Assembly: GCF_014253075.1 (NCBI RefSeq)
Contig: NZ_JACLZJ010000003.1
Span: 124,001-188,000 of the forward strand
Source: Ochrobactrum sp. CM-21-5
Lineage (GTDB): Bacteria; Pseudomonadota; Alphaproteobacteria; Rhizobiales; Rhizobiaceae
Length of the DNA: 64,000 nucleotides
Direction: 5' to 3'
Shown: positions 24,943 through 36,947 of the stretch, piece by piece
Numbering within the stretch: the first letter of the stretch is position 1
Layout of the letters: every line of letters begins with the position of its first letter
Program-made: the position numbers and the translations under genes
Notes under the pieces: generated by a model
Database searches by the model: none
Told to the model about the DNA's origin: nothing
What the model saw: the letters and a program-made list of their open reading frames with translations, nothing else

Positions 24943-25041
24943 ACCTATGGATGCCATGGAACACGACGTGGTTTAGTGTTAATTCAGTTTGGCCTTCTCA
25001 TATGCGATAAGGCACGAGAGATGATTCAAGGCTTGCTCGAC

Positions 25042-25632
25042 ATGAAAAAACTTCTGCCCGTTTTCATTTTAGCTTTCATCGTGGTGATCGTCGGTGCTGC
25101 GGGTCTCAACCTTTTCCGGGATCGCGAAGCCGCCAAGGGACCGTTTGGCGGCCCACTCAATCTCGTTACGATGGACGGCCAGCCTTTCACCGAGAAAGAT
25201 CTGCGGGCGACCCCATCGGCCATTTTCTTTGGCTTCACCCATTGCCCCGATGTCTGCCCGACCACGCTTTACGAACTTGATGGCTGGCTGAACCAGCTTG
25301 GCCCGGAAGCCGCAGACGTCAAGGCCTATTTCATCACCGTCGATCCTGAGCGCGACACGCAGGACATCATGAAGACCTATGTGAGCAACGTGTCGAACCG
25401 TATCGTGGGCATCACCGGAACGCCGGAAAACATTGCCGATGCCGTGAAATCCTACCATGTCTACGCCAAGAAAGTTCCGGGCGAGGATGGAGATTATACA
25501 ATGGACCATACCGCGTCTGTTTTCCTCATCGATAAGGGTGGTCGCTTCCGCGGCACCATCGCCTATCAGGAGAATTCCGATACGGCTCTGGAAAAGCTGA
25601 AGAATCTGGCAAAAGGCCGCGTGAACGGATAA
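25042..25632 (+). CDS. SCO1/SenC family copper chaperone
   Basis: This is a membrane-anchored thioredoxin-fold protein that delivers copper to cytochrome oxidase. The 196-residue protein has an N-terminal anchor (LLPVFILAFIVVIVGAAGLNLF) and the family copper motif FGFTHCPDVCPTTL (CxxxC). The distal ligand histidine is in YTMDHTASVFLID. The core FITVDPERDT is also typical. I chose the ATG at 25042 (MKKLLPVF), the natural start of the signal anchor; an ATG at 25021 would add seven residues. It is followed closely by prmA. Confidence 0.92.
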   Translation: MKKLLPVFILAFIVVIVGAAGLNLFRDREAAKGPFGGPLNLVTMDGQPFTEKDLRATPSAIFFGFTHCPDVCPTTLYELDGWLNQLGPEAADVKAYFITVDPERDTQDIMKTYVSNVSNRIVGITGTPENIADAVKSYHVYAKKVPGEDGDYTMDHTASVFLIDKGGRFRGTIAYQENSDTALEKLKNLAKGRVNG

Positions 25633-25668
25633 ACAGGACTCTGAATTCTTTGGAGAGCTTTTTATCCC

Positions 25669-26526
25669 ATGGTCCAATCACGACTTTTCTTTTCGGCGAA
25701 CAAGGCGGAAGCCGAGCGCGTCTACGATATTCTCGAACGCGAACTCGAGGACGACGGTTTCCCGATTGCCATCACCGAAATCGATGAGGACCGACAGATC
25801 TTTGAGGTCTCGGTCTATATCGAAGATGGGGTCGCCGCGCTTTCCAGCCGCATCGACGCGCTGGTGGGTACAGGCAAGTTCGAAACCGAAGAGTTGCCGG
25901 ATATTGACTGGGTCACCCATTCGCTGGAGGGCCTGAAGCCCGTACGAGCCGGACATTTCTTCGTCCATGGCTCACATGATCGCGACAAGATCGAACCGAA
26001 CGACATTCCAATCGAGATCGATGCCGGTCTTGCTTTCGGCACAGGCCATCACGGAACGACCGCCGGCTGCCTCGAAATGATCGAGGAGATTGTCGAAGAT
26101 GAACACCCGACCAACGCGCTCGATCTGGGAACCGGCAGCGCCGTGCTGGCGATTGCAATTGCCAAGCTCGCACCGATTCCCGTGCTGGCGACGGACAACG
26201 ACCCGATAGCGGTCACTGTCGCCGCCGAAAATGCCGCCAACAACGGCGTAGCCGAACATATTGTCACTGCCACGGCGGAAGGATTCAGCCATCCGATCTT
26301 CCGCTCTTACACACCGTTCGACCTCATCGTCGCAAACATCCTGGCCAATCCGCTGATCGAACTCGCACCCTCGCTGAAGGAACATCTGGCGTCAGGCGGG
26401 TCGATCATTCTGTCCGGCATACTTGACAGCCAGCACGATGCAGTGCTCGCTGCTTACCAGGCTCAGGGTCTGACCCACCAGAAAACGCTCCATCGCGAAG
26501 GCTGGGTGGCGATCCACCTCAAATAG
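25669..26526 (+). CDS. prmA: Ribosomal protein L11 methyltransferase PrmA
   Basis: PrmA trimethylates ribosomal protein L11 using S-adenosylmethionine. The 285-residue protein has an N-terminal substrate-binding part and a Rossmann methyltransferase domain. It shows [20 protein letters not shown], the SAM loop [18 protein letters not shown], the acidic [18 protein letters not shown], and the catalytic-type motif [19 protein letters not shown]. It starts 36 bases after the sco gene and may share its transcript. Aminopeptidase P follows on the same strand. Confidence 0.95.
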   Translation: MVQSRLFFSANKAEAERVYDILERELEDDGFPIAITEIDEDRQIFEVSVYIEDGVAALSSRIDALVGTGKFETEELPDIDWVTHSLEGLKPVRAGHFFVHGSHDRDKIEPNDIPIEIDAGLAFGTGHHGTTAGCLEMIEEIVEDEHPTNALDLGTGSAVLAIAIAKLAPIPVLATDNDPIAVTVAAENAANNGVAEHIVTATAEGFSHPIFRSYTPFDLIVANILANPLIELAPSLKEHLASGGSIILSGILDSQHDAVLAAYQAQGLTHQKTLHREGWVAIHLK

Positions 26527-26581
26527 TCCCGCTCCGCGCGGCTCCTGAAACAACGGCGATAACCCTATTGCGAGTTGCCCC

Positions 26582-28408
26582 ATGGCTTTTCAGACGTTCA
26601 ACGTAACCACCAATCCGGCCAATGGCGCACCGCGTGTCGCCCGGCTTCGCGAAAAAATGGTCGAGCTTGGTCTCGATGGCTTTCTCGTTCCGCGTGCCGA
26701 CGAACATCAGGGCGAATATGTACCGCCGCACGCGCAGCGTCTCGCTTGGCTGACCGGCTTCACCGGCTCCGCCGGCGCGGTGCTTGTTCTCAGGAAAAGC
26801 GCCTATATCTTCGTTGACGGGCGCTATGAGTTGCAGGTGCGCGCGCAGACCGATCCGAAGGTCTTTTCCTATGAAAGCCTTGTTACAAACCCGCCCGCAT
26901 CCTGGCTTGCGGAAAACGGCAAGGGCCTGACGATAGGCTTCGATCCGTGGCTGCATACCATTGCTGAAGCCGCAGCCTTGCGTGAATCCCTGAAAAAGCA
27001 GGGTGGCACGCTGGTGCCTGTGGAAACCAATCTTGTGGATGCCGTCTGGGATGACCAGCCCGAAGCGCCGCAAGCGGAAGTGACAATCCAGCCAGCGCGT
27101 CTGGCCGGTCACGAAGCCCAGGACAAGATCAGGGAAATACAGGCCGCTGTCGCCGCAAGCGGCGCCGGAGCAACTGTACTCACCGATCCGTCCTCTGTCG
27201 CCTGGGTCTTCAACATTCGGGGCAAGGATGTGTCAAACACGCCTCTGCCCCTGAGCTTCGCCATCATTCCGGCCAAAGGCGAACCGGAGCTCTTCATCGA
27301 AGAGCGTAAGCTTGCGATCGAGCCGCGCGCCTATCTCACGCAGCTTGCAAAGCTTTCGGCTCCAGGCGACCTCGAAGGACATTTGAGCGCCCGCGCCGCG
27401 AAAGGCGAAACCATTCTGCTCGATCCCGTCCTCGCGGCTGAAAAGTTGCGCCTCATTATCACCAGCGCGGGCGGCAGCGTGATCGACGGCAAGGACCCTG
27501 CCCGTCTTCCCCGCGCAATCAAGAACAAGGCCGAACTCGACGGCTCCCGCGCCGCACACGAACGCGACGGTGTGGCGATGGTCAATTTCCTGTCCTGGAT
27601 CGACGCTCAGAAGCCGGGAACGGTCGATGAAATCAGCGCCGCCCAGAAGCTGGAAGAAGCCCGCGTCAATGCCGGGCGCGATTTCCAGATGCCACTGGAA
27701 GATGTTTCATTCGATACGATCTCCGGCGCTGGCCCCAATGGCGCGGTCATTCATTACCGCGTCAACACCGACACCAATCGCACATTGCAGGATGGCGAAC
27801 TGTATCTGGTTGATTCCGGTGCGCAATATCGCGATGGCACGACTGATATCACCCGCACGGTTGCCGTCGGAACAATCGTGCCGGAAACCATCAAGGCTTT
27901 CACGCTTGTCCTGAAGGGCATGATCGCCATCACCATGGCGCGGTTTCCCAAGGGTACACGCGGACAGGATATTGACGTGCTGGCGCGCATCGCACTCTGG
28001 AAACAGGGCTTCGATTATGCACACGGCACAGGCCATGGCGTCGGCTCTTATCTTTCCGTGCATGAAGGGCCGCAGAGCATTTCCCGGAAAGGCGCGCAGG
28101 AGCTTCTGCCCGGCATGATCCTTTCCAACGAGCCGGGCTACTACAAGCCGGGTTCTTTCGGCATCCGCATCGAAAACCTCATCATCGTCACCGAACCGGA
28201 AGTGCCGGAAGGCGGTGACATTCCGATGATGGGATTCGAAACGCTGACGTTTTGTCCTATCGACCGTCGCCTGATCGACAAATCGCTTCTGACGCAGGAA
28301 GAAATCGACTGGCTGGACAACTACCACGCATGTGTGCGCAGGAAGCTGTCCGGCCACCTGAAAGACGCTGAACAAAAGTGGCTTGAGGCAGCAACCGCAC
28401 CCCTTTGA
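26582..28408 (+). CDS. pepP: Aminopeptidase P family (Xaa-Pro aminopeptidase, M24B)
   Basis: This 608-residue cytosolic metallopeptidase removes the N-terminal residue from peptides with proline second. Its three-part layout matches the long eukaryote-like aminopeptidase P: two creatinase N-like domains (about 1-290), then a pita-bread catalytic domain. Metal ligands are visible: D in LVDSGAQYRDGTTDITRT (two Asp), H in HGTGHGVGSYLSVHE, E in LSNEPGYY, and E in GIRIENLIIV. The C-terminal block WLDNYHACVRRKLSGHL is also typical. It lies 55 bases after prmA on the same strand. Confidence 0.93.
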   Translation: MAFQTFNVTTNPANGAPRVARLREKMVELGLDGFLVPRADEHQGEYVPPHAQRLAWLTGFTGSAGAVLVLRKSAYIFVDGRYELQVRAQTDPKVFSYESLVTNPPASWLAENGKGLTIGFDPWLHTIAEAAALRESLKKQGGTLVPVETNLVDAVWDDQPEAPQAEVTIQPARLAGHEAQDKIREIQAAVAASGAGATVLTDPSSVAWVFNIRGKDVSNTPLPLSFAIIPAKGEPELFIEERKLAIEPRAYLTQLAKLSAPGDLEGHLSARAAKGETILLDPVLAAEKLRLIITSAGGSVIDGKDPARLPRAIKNKAELDGSRAAHERDGVAMVNFLSWIDAQKPGTVDEISAAQKLEEARVNAGRDFQMPLEDVSFDTISGAGPNGAVIHYRVNTDTNRTLQDGELYLVDSGAQYRDGTTDITRTVAVGTIVPETIKAFTLVLKGMIAITMARFPKGTRGQDIDVLARIALWKQGFDYAHGTGHGVGSYLSVHEGPQSISRKGAQELLPGMILSNEPGYYKPGSFGIRIENLIIVTEPEVPEGGDIPMMGFETLTFCPIDRRLIDKSLLTQEEIDWLDNYHACVRRKLSGHLKDAEQKWLEAATAPL

Positions 28409-28409
28409 T

Positions 28410-28706
28410 TCAGGTCGTAAAATGGCGTAGCGCGATCAACAGCGCTACGCCCGCAAAAAACATCGTCATCATGCTGAGGCGTAGCGACAGCACGATGCAA
28501 ATCACCAGCACCAGAATTTCCCGCCAGCCATGGTCGGATGCAGGCGCGGCCACGATGGCCGTCAATACGGCTGCTGGCACCGCATTCAGCGCGGCCTCGA
28601 CGCGATAATGCACGCGGCTGAAGCGTGACAGCACCAGATGTCCGCCGATGCGGGTGAGATAAGTGAAGAGCGCGCCGGCCAGAATGATCCAAAGCGTCGT
28701 GGACAT
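28410..28706 (-). CDS. azlD: AzlD family branched-chain amino-acid transport subunit
   Basis: This 98-residue membrane protein has about three or four hydrophobic segments and the AzlD signature THLTRIGG-like block (TYLTRIGGHLVLSRF), followed by VEAALNAVPAAVLTAIVAAP. AzlD is the small partner of AzlC in exporting branched-chain amino acids and their analogues. Its start directly abuts the azlC stop, so the two are co-translated. It ends one base after the stop of the convergent pepP gene. Confidence 0.9.
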   Translation of the reverse strand: MSTTLWIILAGALFTYLTRIGGHLVLSRFSRVHYRVEAALNAVPAAVLTAIVAAPASDHGWREILVLVICIVLSLRLSMMTMFFAGVALLIALRHFTT

Positions 28707-29429
28707 TTATGCCTTCCCTTCCTGCGGCTTGGCGATGATCGCCGCCAACACGATGCCGCCAAGCGCACCCAGCGTCACATGCCACGGCGAGCCGACGAAC
28801 TTATACGCTGCGACCGCCGAAATGGCGCTGACGATCACCACAGGAAGCCAGTTCTGGCGATGGCGAAAGCTCATCACCATTCCCAGAAAATAAATCGGCA
28901 ACAGAAAATCGATACCAAGCGCATAGGGATTGGTGATCAGATTGCCGAACAGGCCGCCGATAAGCGCTTCCAGAATCCAGGTCAGGTAGAATGTGAGACC
29001 GATGGCCATATACCAGATGAAGGTGATCGGCCTGCCCGCCTCGGCGCGCTGTTCAACCTCCGCATACTGGATATCCACCAGAACGAAGAATGCGATCGCC
29101 TTCTGCCACAGCTTGAAATGCCTGATGCGCCGGCCAACCGTTGCCGAATAGAGCACATGTCGAAAATTGACCGCGAAGATCGACATGACGATCATCCAGG
29201 GCGCGATGTTCTGGCCGAAAAGATCCAGCCCCACCATCTGGCTCGCCCCGGCATAGACCATGGTGCTCATCAACACCGCCTCGCCGAGCGACAGACCGTT
29301 ATCGATAGCAAGCGCACCGAAAAGCAACCCGAAAGGCGCACCGGCAACGACAAGCGGAAGTCCGCGCCGAACACCATCGATAATGTCGGCACGTGCCGAG
29401 GCCCGAACAGGCCGGAAACTCTGATCCAC
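28707..29429 (-). CDS. azlC: AzlC family branched-chain amino-acid transport subunit
   Basis: This 240-residue inner-membrane protein of the AzlC/LIV-E family has multiple hydrophobic segments. Family marks are LPLVVAGAPFGLLFGALAIDNGLSLGEAVLMSTMVYAGASQMVGLDLFG and the NFRHVLYSATVGRRIRHFKLWQK block. With AzlD it is expected to export branched-chain amino acids (or azaleucine in Bacillus). It is the first gene of the azlC-azlD pair. A 174-base gap upstream should hold the promoter. Confidence 0.92.
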   Translation of the reverse strand: MDQSFRPVRASARADIIDGVRRGLPLVVAGAPFGLLFGALAIDNGLSLGEAVLMSTMVYAGASQMVGLDLFGQNIAPWMIVMSIFAVNFRHVLYSATVGRRIRHFKLWQKAIAFFVLVDIQYAEVEQRAEAGRPITFIWYMAIGLTFYLTWILEALIGGLFGNLITNPYALGIDFLLPIYFLGMVMSFRHRQNWLPVVIVSAISAVAAYKFVGSPWHVTLGALGGIVLAAIIAKPQEGKA

Positions 29430-29603
29430 GGATATTCACTCCTCCGAACGGAAAGTGATTAGGAAATTCTGATGCCGGTTGGAATATGTTTTCTAAAAAA
29501 ATCATACAAATAGAGACGATCAGCTGACATTCGCCAAATTTTTACTTGCGCGCAGAAGCATTTATGCACCACCTATGCAATCAGCTGATGCATTCATGAA
29601 TAA

Positions 29604-30307
29604 TCATGATTGTTGCGGCACGGTCTTTTCGATTTTCGTTACCCAATCCAGTAATGGACGCGCGCGCTCGGTAAAATCGACAAGCCGGTCAGCCAGATCG
29701 GGACGGGTTATGCTTTCAGGCTCGATTTCGATCCGGACTGCAAAGTGCCGATTGCGAATCGCATCCAGAAGATCGGGCTCGGTCACGGCCTCAAAACCGC
29801 GCGGCGTTCGCTTCAGCCGATCATAATCACTGAGTTTCAGACCATTTTTTTCAAGTTTCGCAACCATCGCCCGAAACGCCTCCGGGTTTTCGGCAATGGC
29901 CTTGCGCATTGCCAGAAGGAGTTCTTTTCGCGGCCCCCACCAGGCCACACAGGCGTAACAATCGCGCACGCCCGGCAAACCGATGCAAACATAGAAGCAG
30001 CCGCTCTCGTCCCATTTGGTGCCGGATTGCGAAAGCAGTGCGGACAGATGACGGTTATACGGTGCCTTATCCTTGGAAAAGCGCGTGTCCCGCTTGATAC
30101 GGAACTGCGATTTCACCCGATCGCCCTTGAACGGCAGCCCCGCTTTTTCAAAACGCCTCGTCAGATTTTCCACAAGATCGCCGAGCGGCTCCTTCAGGTG
30201 CTGCTCGAACAAGTCCTTGTTTTCCAGAAACCATTCCCGGTTCTGATGAAAATCCAGCGCTTTAAGGAAGGGAATGGCCTTTTCGCCGAAACCGTTGAAC
30301 TGCGCCA

Positions 30308-30308
<1 letters not shown>
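29604..30308 (-). CDS. DUF2461 (TIGR02453) family protein
   Basis: This 234-residue protein of the DUF2461 family has core motifs FLKALDFHQNREWFLENKDLFEQHL and KSQFRIKRDTRFSKDKAPYNRH, followed by GCFYVCIGLPG. Function is unknown. The gene begins at the ligA stop. Two adjacent ATGs exist, and the second (30308) lies five bases from GAGG, so I prefer it over 30311. It is the last gene of the long minus-strand run beginning at rsmH, most likely read from the ligA transcript. Confidence 0.88.
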
Positions 30309-32530
<2,222 letters not shown>

Positions 32531-32579
32531 CTACAGAGGCCGGGCAATACCAACATGGGTTTGTGCTGCCACCGTGCTG

Positions 32580-34259
32580 TCAGGAAACCAGAGCGCTATT
32601 TTCAGCCAGAAGGCGTTCCGCCGCCGCGCGCGCCTCATCGGTGATGCTGGCGCCCGCCAGCATCCGGGCGATCTCTTCCTGCCTCTCATCGACCCCGATG
32701 GAGCGGATGGATGTCGCCATACGATCTTCATCAGTGGCCGATTTGGCAATCAGGAAATGTGTCGATGCCCGCGCCGCCACTTGCGGCGCATGGGTGACGG
32801 AGAGCACCTGCACACGCGCAGAGAGCCGCGCCAGCCGCTGCCCGATGGCATCCGCCACCGCGCCGCCCACACCCGTATCGATTTCATCGAATACCAGTGT
32901 CGGCGCGGAGCCACGGTCGGCAAGCGCCACTTTCAGCGCCAGAAGGAAACGGGAAAGCTCGCCGCCCGAAGCGACCTTCATCATCGGCCCGGCGCGCGTG
33001 CCCGGATTGGTGCGTACCCAATATTCCACCGTGTCGATGCCTTCAGCCGCACGGGCTTCCGGGTCCGTCGTCATTTCGACGATGAATTCTGCGCGTTCCA
33101 GCTTCAGGGCGGGAAGTTCGGCCATGACAGCCGCCTTCAGATGTTCCGCCGTGTCCTTGCGCTGTGCCGAAAGGCGTTTCGCCGCCTCGTCATAGGCAGC
33201 GCGGGTCTCCGTGGCCTGCGCTTCGAGCTGTATCAATCGTTCCGCCCCGGCATCGAGGTCGGCCAGATCCGCATCCATCTTGTCGCGTAATGTTGGCAAT
33301 CCCTCCACCGCGACCGAATATTTGCGGGCGGCGGCGCGCAGAGCGAACAGGCGCTCTTCCACCTGCTCCAGTACGCGCGGATCGAAATCGATTTCACGCA
33401 TGGCGTGGTCAATGCCGTCCTGCGCGACGGCAAGACTGTTCAGCGCCTCGTCTATCGCCTTGATGACCGGCTCCAGCAGATGCGGAGCCTCACCCGCCTT
33501 GCGCTCCAGCCGCCGCACGAGGCTTGCCAGCGATGGCACGGGCGACCCCTGACCCGATAAAAGTTCACCGGCCTCGTTCACATCACCGGCGATCTTTTCC
33601 GATTTCATCATGGTAGCACGACGCTCGGCGAGGTCTTCTTCCTCGCCCGGTTGCGGATCGAGCTTGGTGAGTTCTTCAACCGAAGACCGCAGATAGTCGC
33701 CTTCACGCTCCGCCGCCTCGACTTTTGCACGATGCCGTGCCAGCGTACTTTCCGCATCGCGCCATGCCTTGTGGCACTCGCGCACCAATGTTGCTTCACC
33801 GTCGAGCCCGCCGAAAGCGTCCAGTAGCGTACGATGGAGATCCGTGTCGATAAGGGCGCGATCATCATGCTGGCCATGAATTTCCACCAGCCGTCGCCCC
33901 AGGTCACGCAAAAGCGCGACGCTTGCCGCCTGATCGTTGATGAAAACGCGCGTGCGCCCGTCGCCCATCTGAAGGCGGCGCAGGATTACATCGCCATCAT
34001 CATCAAAACCGTTATCGCGCAGGAAAAGCCGGGCCGGATGACTGCCCGGCACATCGAACACCGCCGTCACCTGTCCCTGATCGGCCCCATGACGCACAAG
34101 CGACGCATCGCCGCGCGCGCCCAGCGCCAGCGACAGCGAATCGAGAAGGATCGACTTGCCCGCCCCGGTCTCGCCGGTGAGCACGGACAAGCCGGTCTTG
34201 AACTCGATGTCGAGCCTTTCAATCAGAACAATATCGCGGATCGACAGGTGCGACAGCAT
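32580..34259 (-). CDS. recN: DNA repair protein RecN
   Basis: RecN is an SMC-like ATPase acting early in double-strand-break repair. The 559-residue protein has Walker A at the N-terminus (LSVLTGETGAGKSILLDSL) and a long alpha-helical coiled-coil middle (about 150-360). The ABC signature region is SGGELSRFLLALK, with Walker B TLVFDEIDTGVGG and an H-loop VLSVTHAPQVAA. It starts 12 bases after bamD ends and is probably read through from it. Confidence 0.95.
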   Translation of the reverse strand: MLSHLSIRDIVLIERLDIEFKTGLSVLTGETGAGKSILLDSLSLALGARGDASLVRHGADQGQVTAVFDVPGSHPARLFLRDNGFDDDGDVILRRLQMGDGRTRVFINDQAASVALLRDLGRRLVEIHGQHDDRALIDTDLHRTLLDAFGGLDGEATLVRECHKAWRDAESTLARHRAKVEAAEREGDYLRSSVEELTKLDPQPGEEEDLAERRATMMKSEKIAGDVNEAGELLSGQGSPVPSLASLVRRLERKAGEAPHLLEPVIKAIDEALNSLAVAQDGIDHAMREIDFDPRVLEQVEERLFALRAAARKYSVAVEGLPTLRDKMDADLADLDAGAERLIQLEAQATETRAAYDEAAKRLSAQRKDTAEHLKAAVMAELPALKLERAEFIVEMTTDPEARAAEGIDTVEYWVRTNPGTRAGPMMKVASGGELSRFLLALKVALADRGSAPTLVFDEIDTGVGGAVADAIGQRLARLSARVQVLSVTHAPQVAARASTHFLIAKSATDEDRMATSIRSIGVDERQEEIARMLAGASITDEARAAAERLLAENSALVS

Positions 34260-34271
34260 GTCGGGCTCGGC

Positions 34272-35135
34272 TTATGAGCCGCCGCCGGTAATGAGCGACG
34301 AAGCCTTGGCCAGCCACGAACCGCCATTTTCACGCGGCTCCAGACCGCCGCTTTGCAGCAGCTTGTAGCTGTCCTTGTACCACCGGCTGTCCGGGAAGTT
34401 CTTTCCGAGAACCGAAGCTGCCATCTGGGCTTCTGACGTCAGGCCAAGCGCGTAATAAGCTTCCACCAGACGGGCCAGCGCTTCTTCCACCTGGCGGGTA
34501 TTGGAATATTCTTCAACAACGCCGCGGAAGCGCTTGATCGCGGCAAGATATTCCTTGCGCTCGAGATAGTAGCGGCCAATCTGCATTTCCTTGCCGGCCA
34601 GCTGGTCGCGGGCAAAGCGGATCTTGGTTTTCGCATCGTCCGTATATTCGGAATCCGGAAAACGATCGACCACTTCCTGCATCGCGGCAATCGCGCGGCG
34701 GCTTGCGGCCTGATCGCGTGTCACGTCCGGAATCTGGCGGAAGTAGCTGAGGCCGATGATGTAATAGGCATAGGCCGATTCGGGCGACGTCGGGTAAAGC
34801 GTATTGTAACGCTTCGCCATGCTGATCGCCTCTTCGTAATTACCCTTGCGGTAATTGGTGAAGGCAGCCATCACAAGCGCCTTGCGAGCCCATTCCGTAT
34901 AAGGATGCTGGCGGTCGATGGCAGCGAACTTCTTCGCGGCTTCATCGAGACGGCCCGAATCCAGATTGGCAAGGCCTTCATTATAGAGCTTGTCAGCAGG
35001 ATCGATCGTTTCGACATATTTGCTGAGATCGATGTCATCATCCTTGCTGGCACAACCGGCGAGCGGGACAAGAACAGCAAGAGCGCCGCTCAACAGCGCG
35101 GTTTTCGTCACACCCGTGAATTTGAAACTCGTCAT
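34272..35135 (-). CDS. bamD: Outer-membrane assembly lipoprotein BamD
   Basis: BamD is the essential lipoprotein of the BAM complex that folds outer-membrane proteins. The 287-residue protein has a lipoprotein signal with lipobox LAGC and then TPR-type repeats ([54 protein letters not shown]). The block [18 protein letters not shown] is strongly characteristic of BamD/ComL. The ATG at 35135 starts the signal peptide; the longer frame upstream has no support. The next gene upstream is lpxC, across a 532-base gap. Confidence 0.94.
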   Translation of the reverse strand: MTSFKFTGVTKTALLSGALAVLVPLAGCASKDDDIDLSKYVETIDPADKLYNEGLANLDSGRLDEAAKKFAAIDRQHPYTEWARKALVMAAFTNYRKGNYEEAISMAKRYNTLYPTSPESAYAYYIIGLSYFRQIPDVTRDQAASRRAIAAMQEVVDRFPDSEYTDDAKTKIRFARDQLAGKEMQIGRYYLERKEYLAAIKRFRGVVEEYSNTRQVEEALARLVEAYYALGLTSEAQMAASVLGKNFPDSRWYKDSYKLLQSGGLEPRENGGSWLAKASSLITGGGS

Positions 35136-35667
35136 GCGGTCTCCGGCCTTCTGGCAGCGTCTTTCATGTATGAAACAGTCCGCGCGTGTAGCACCACGCC
35201 GATGTCCATCTTTCCAAATCATTCAGCTCTAGCGAAGATGTGAGCATAGCTAAGGCTGTTTTGGCCGTCCATAAACCACATGCGGGCGAAATCGGCAATC
35301 GTCTAGCTGATCAATCGCCAGGATTTGGCGCCAGGATCTGGTCCGAACCTGCCACGACGGCACGCCGGCGCGTTTTACGACTGCGAATTGTCCCCGGTAT
35401 GAACCGCCTCTCGAGCAGATACTCCCCGATCAATCCACCATAAAACGGCGCACCGACTCATCAATGAAATGAACCGGCGAACACGGCTCAATTATGGCCA
35501 CCCACCGTTACCATCCCGTTTACCGCAACTTATGCACGATTAGGACCGATCACATTCGGGGGCGAAATCCGCCGCGTGCCACAGGGGTATGGCGCAAATG
35601 ACCCATTTTGGTGTCGTGAAACCTCGATGGAAATTCATGCCACCTTCGGTCCCCCTCCTGATTGGCC
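35136..35667. other. Intergenic region between lpxC and bamD
   Basis: This 532-base interval between two minus-strand genes contains no convincing coding frame. Short frames on the plus strand lack start signals and family resemblance. I see no strong hairpin, repeat or RNA gene. It should hold the bamD promoter near 35140-35240. Confidence 0.5.
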
Positions 35668-36606
35668 CTAAAGCGCCCAGGGAGCAGCGATGCTCGATTT
35701 CGCCGCAACGAAATCCGACCCGCCGATGTTGTTGTGAATGCCGGATGCTTCAACGATATCGAACGCCGTTTTGTCCGACAGCAGCGCCTTTGCCGTCTCG
35801 GCATTGAGCTTGTGGCCGCTGCGATAAGACCGGAAACAGCCAATAAACGGTAGACCGGCAAGCGCCAGATCACCGACCGCGTCCAATGTCTTGTGACGCA
35901 CGAATTCATCCTTGAAGCGCAAGCCGCCGGGATTGATCACCGAATTATCGTCGCCGATCACCAGAGAATTATCGAGTGAGGAACCCAGCGCATAACCTGC
36001 TGCCCAGAGACGCTCCACATCCTTCATGAAACCGAACGTCCTTGCGGTCGATATCTCCTTGCGGAAGGTCGCTTCATCCACGTCACCGGTGAATTTCTGG
36101 CGGCCGATCAAAGGACAGTCGAAGTCGATCTCGACTTCGAACCGCGTGCCAGGATATGGACGGAATTCACCCCATGAACCACCCGCTTCGACACGTACCG
36201 TTTTCAGAATGCGGATAAAGCGGCGCTTTTCTTCCTGAGCGGCGATCCCGGCCTCGTCGAATGCCTCGATGAAACGCGCCGACGTTCCATCGAGAATGGG
36301 AACTTCCGGTCCATCTACTTCTACGACGAGATTGTCGATACCAAGCGCGGCAACTGCCGCCATGAGATGCTCGATCGTGTTGATTCTGGCTTCTTTCGGC
36401 CCGAGCGACGTGGACAGATCCGTTGCGCCGATCTCCGAAACATGGGCGCGGATATCGCGCGCATTGCCCTTCAGGTCCGAACGCTGAAACACGATACCCG
36501 TGTCCGCATCCGCCGGAAGAAAAGTAACCGATGCCGGCGCCCCGCCATGAACACCAACGCCTGATAGCGTGATCGCACGACCGATTGTCTTCTGATAAGC
36601 GCTCAA
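35668..36606 (-). CDS. lpxC: UDP-3-O-acyl-N-acetylglucosamine deacetylase LpxC
   Basis: LpxC performs the committed step of lipid A synthesis, zinc-dependent removal of acetate from UDP-3-O-acyl-GlcNAc. The 312-residue protein has the N-terminal QKTIGRAITLSGVGVHGG, the zinc-ligand helix NTIEHLMAAVAALGIDN, the second HKTLDAVGDLALAGLPF (H and D ligands), and the catalytic-type histidine in SGHKLNAETAKALL. The start appears to be TTG at 36606 with GGAA five bases upstream; no ATG preserves the conserved N-terminus. It stands alone between ftsZ and bamD with sizeable gaps on both sides. Confidence 0.94.
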   Translation of the reverse strand: MSAYQKTIGRAITLSGVGVHGGAPASVTFLPADADTGIVFQRSDLKGNARDIRAHVSEIGATDLSTSLGPKEARINTIEHLMAAVAALGIDNLVVEVDGPEVPILDGTSARFIEAFDEAGIAAQEEKRRFIRILKTVRVEAGGSWGEFRPYPGTRFEVEIDFDCPLIGRQKFTGDVDEATFRKEISTARTFGFMKDVERLWAAGYALGSSLDNSLVIGDDNSVINPGGLRFKDEFVRHKTLDAVGDLALAGLPFIGCFRSYRSGHKLNAETAKALLSDKTAFDIVEASGIHNNIGGSDFVAAKSSIAAPWAL

Positions 36607-36888
36607 GGCAGTTCCAATCTGTTCAACTTAAAAGATAACGTGACACGCAAACGCGCCGCTTCGCAAACTTTGCGTATCGCAAGATGCCGCGTCCATAGAA
36701 ATAAATATGGCAAATTTTGCGGCAGAAAAGACAACGAAGTTCACAAATCCGTGCGAACCTCACCGCAACCGGATACAGGGAAAATAGTAACCAGCCCCCT
36801 CTACTAAAAATCACACTTTCTTACAGTTATTACCAAATCGTTTTCTGAAACGACCGGAGCAAAACTGAAACCGCCGGAAGCAGCGCCG
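36607..36888. other. Leader/promoter region upstream of lpxC
   Basis: This AT-rich interval lies between the ftsZ terminator and the lpxC start. It holds no coding frame I would support. It presumably contains the lpxC promoter, but no single -35/-10 pair stands out. Confidence 0.4.
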
Positions 36889-36923
36889 AAAAACAAAAAT
36901 GCCGCAGGCCTTGGCCTGCGGCA
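36889..36923 (-). terminator. Strong intrinsic terminator of ftsZ
   Basis: A perfect GC-rich stem (TGCCGCAGGCC at 36900-36910 with GGCCTGCGGCA at 36913-36923) is followed on the minus strand by TTTTTGTTTTT. It lies about 25 bases past the ftsZ stop and ends the dcw transcript. Confidence 0.9.
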
Positions 36924-36947
36924 TCTGGAGTTTCACTGGAAAAGAGA

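Noticed and set aside
35240-35443. 67-codon plus-strand frame between lpxC and bamD
   Set aside because: It has no ribosome site or family and an unlikely composition.
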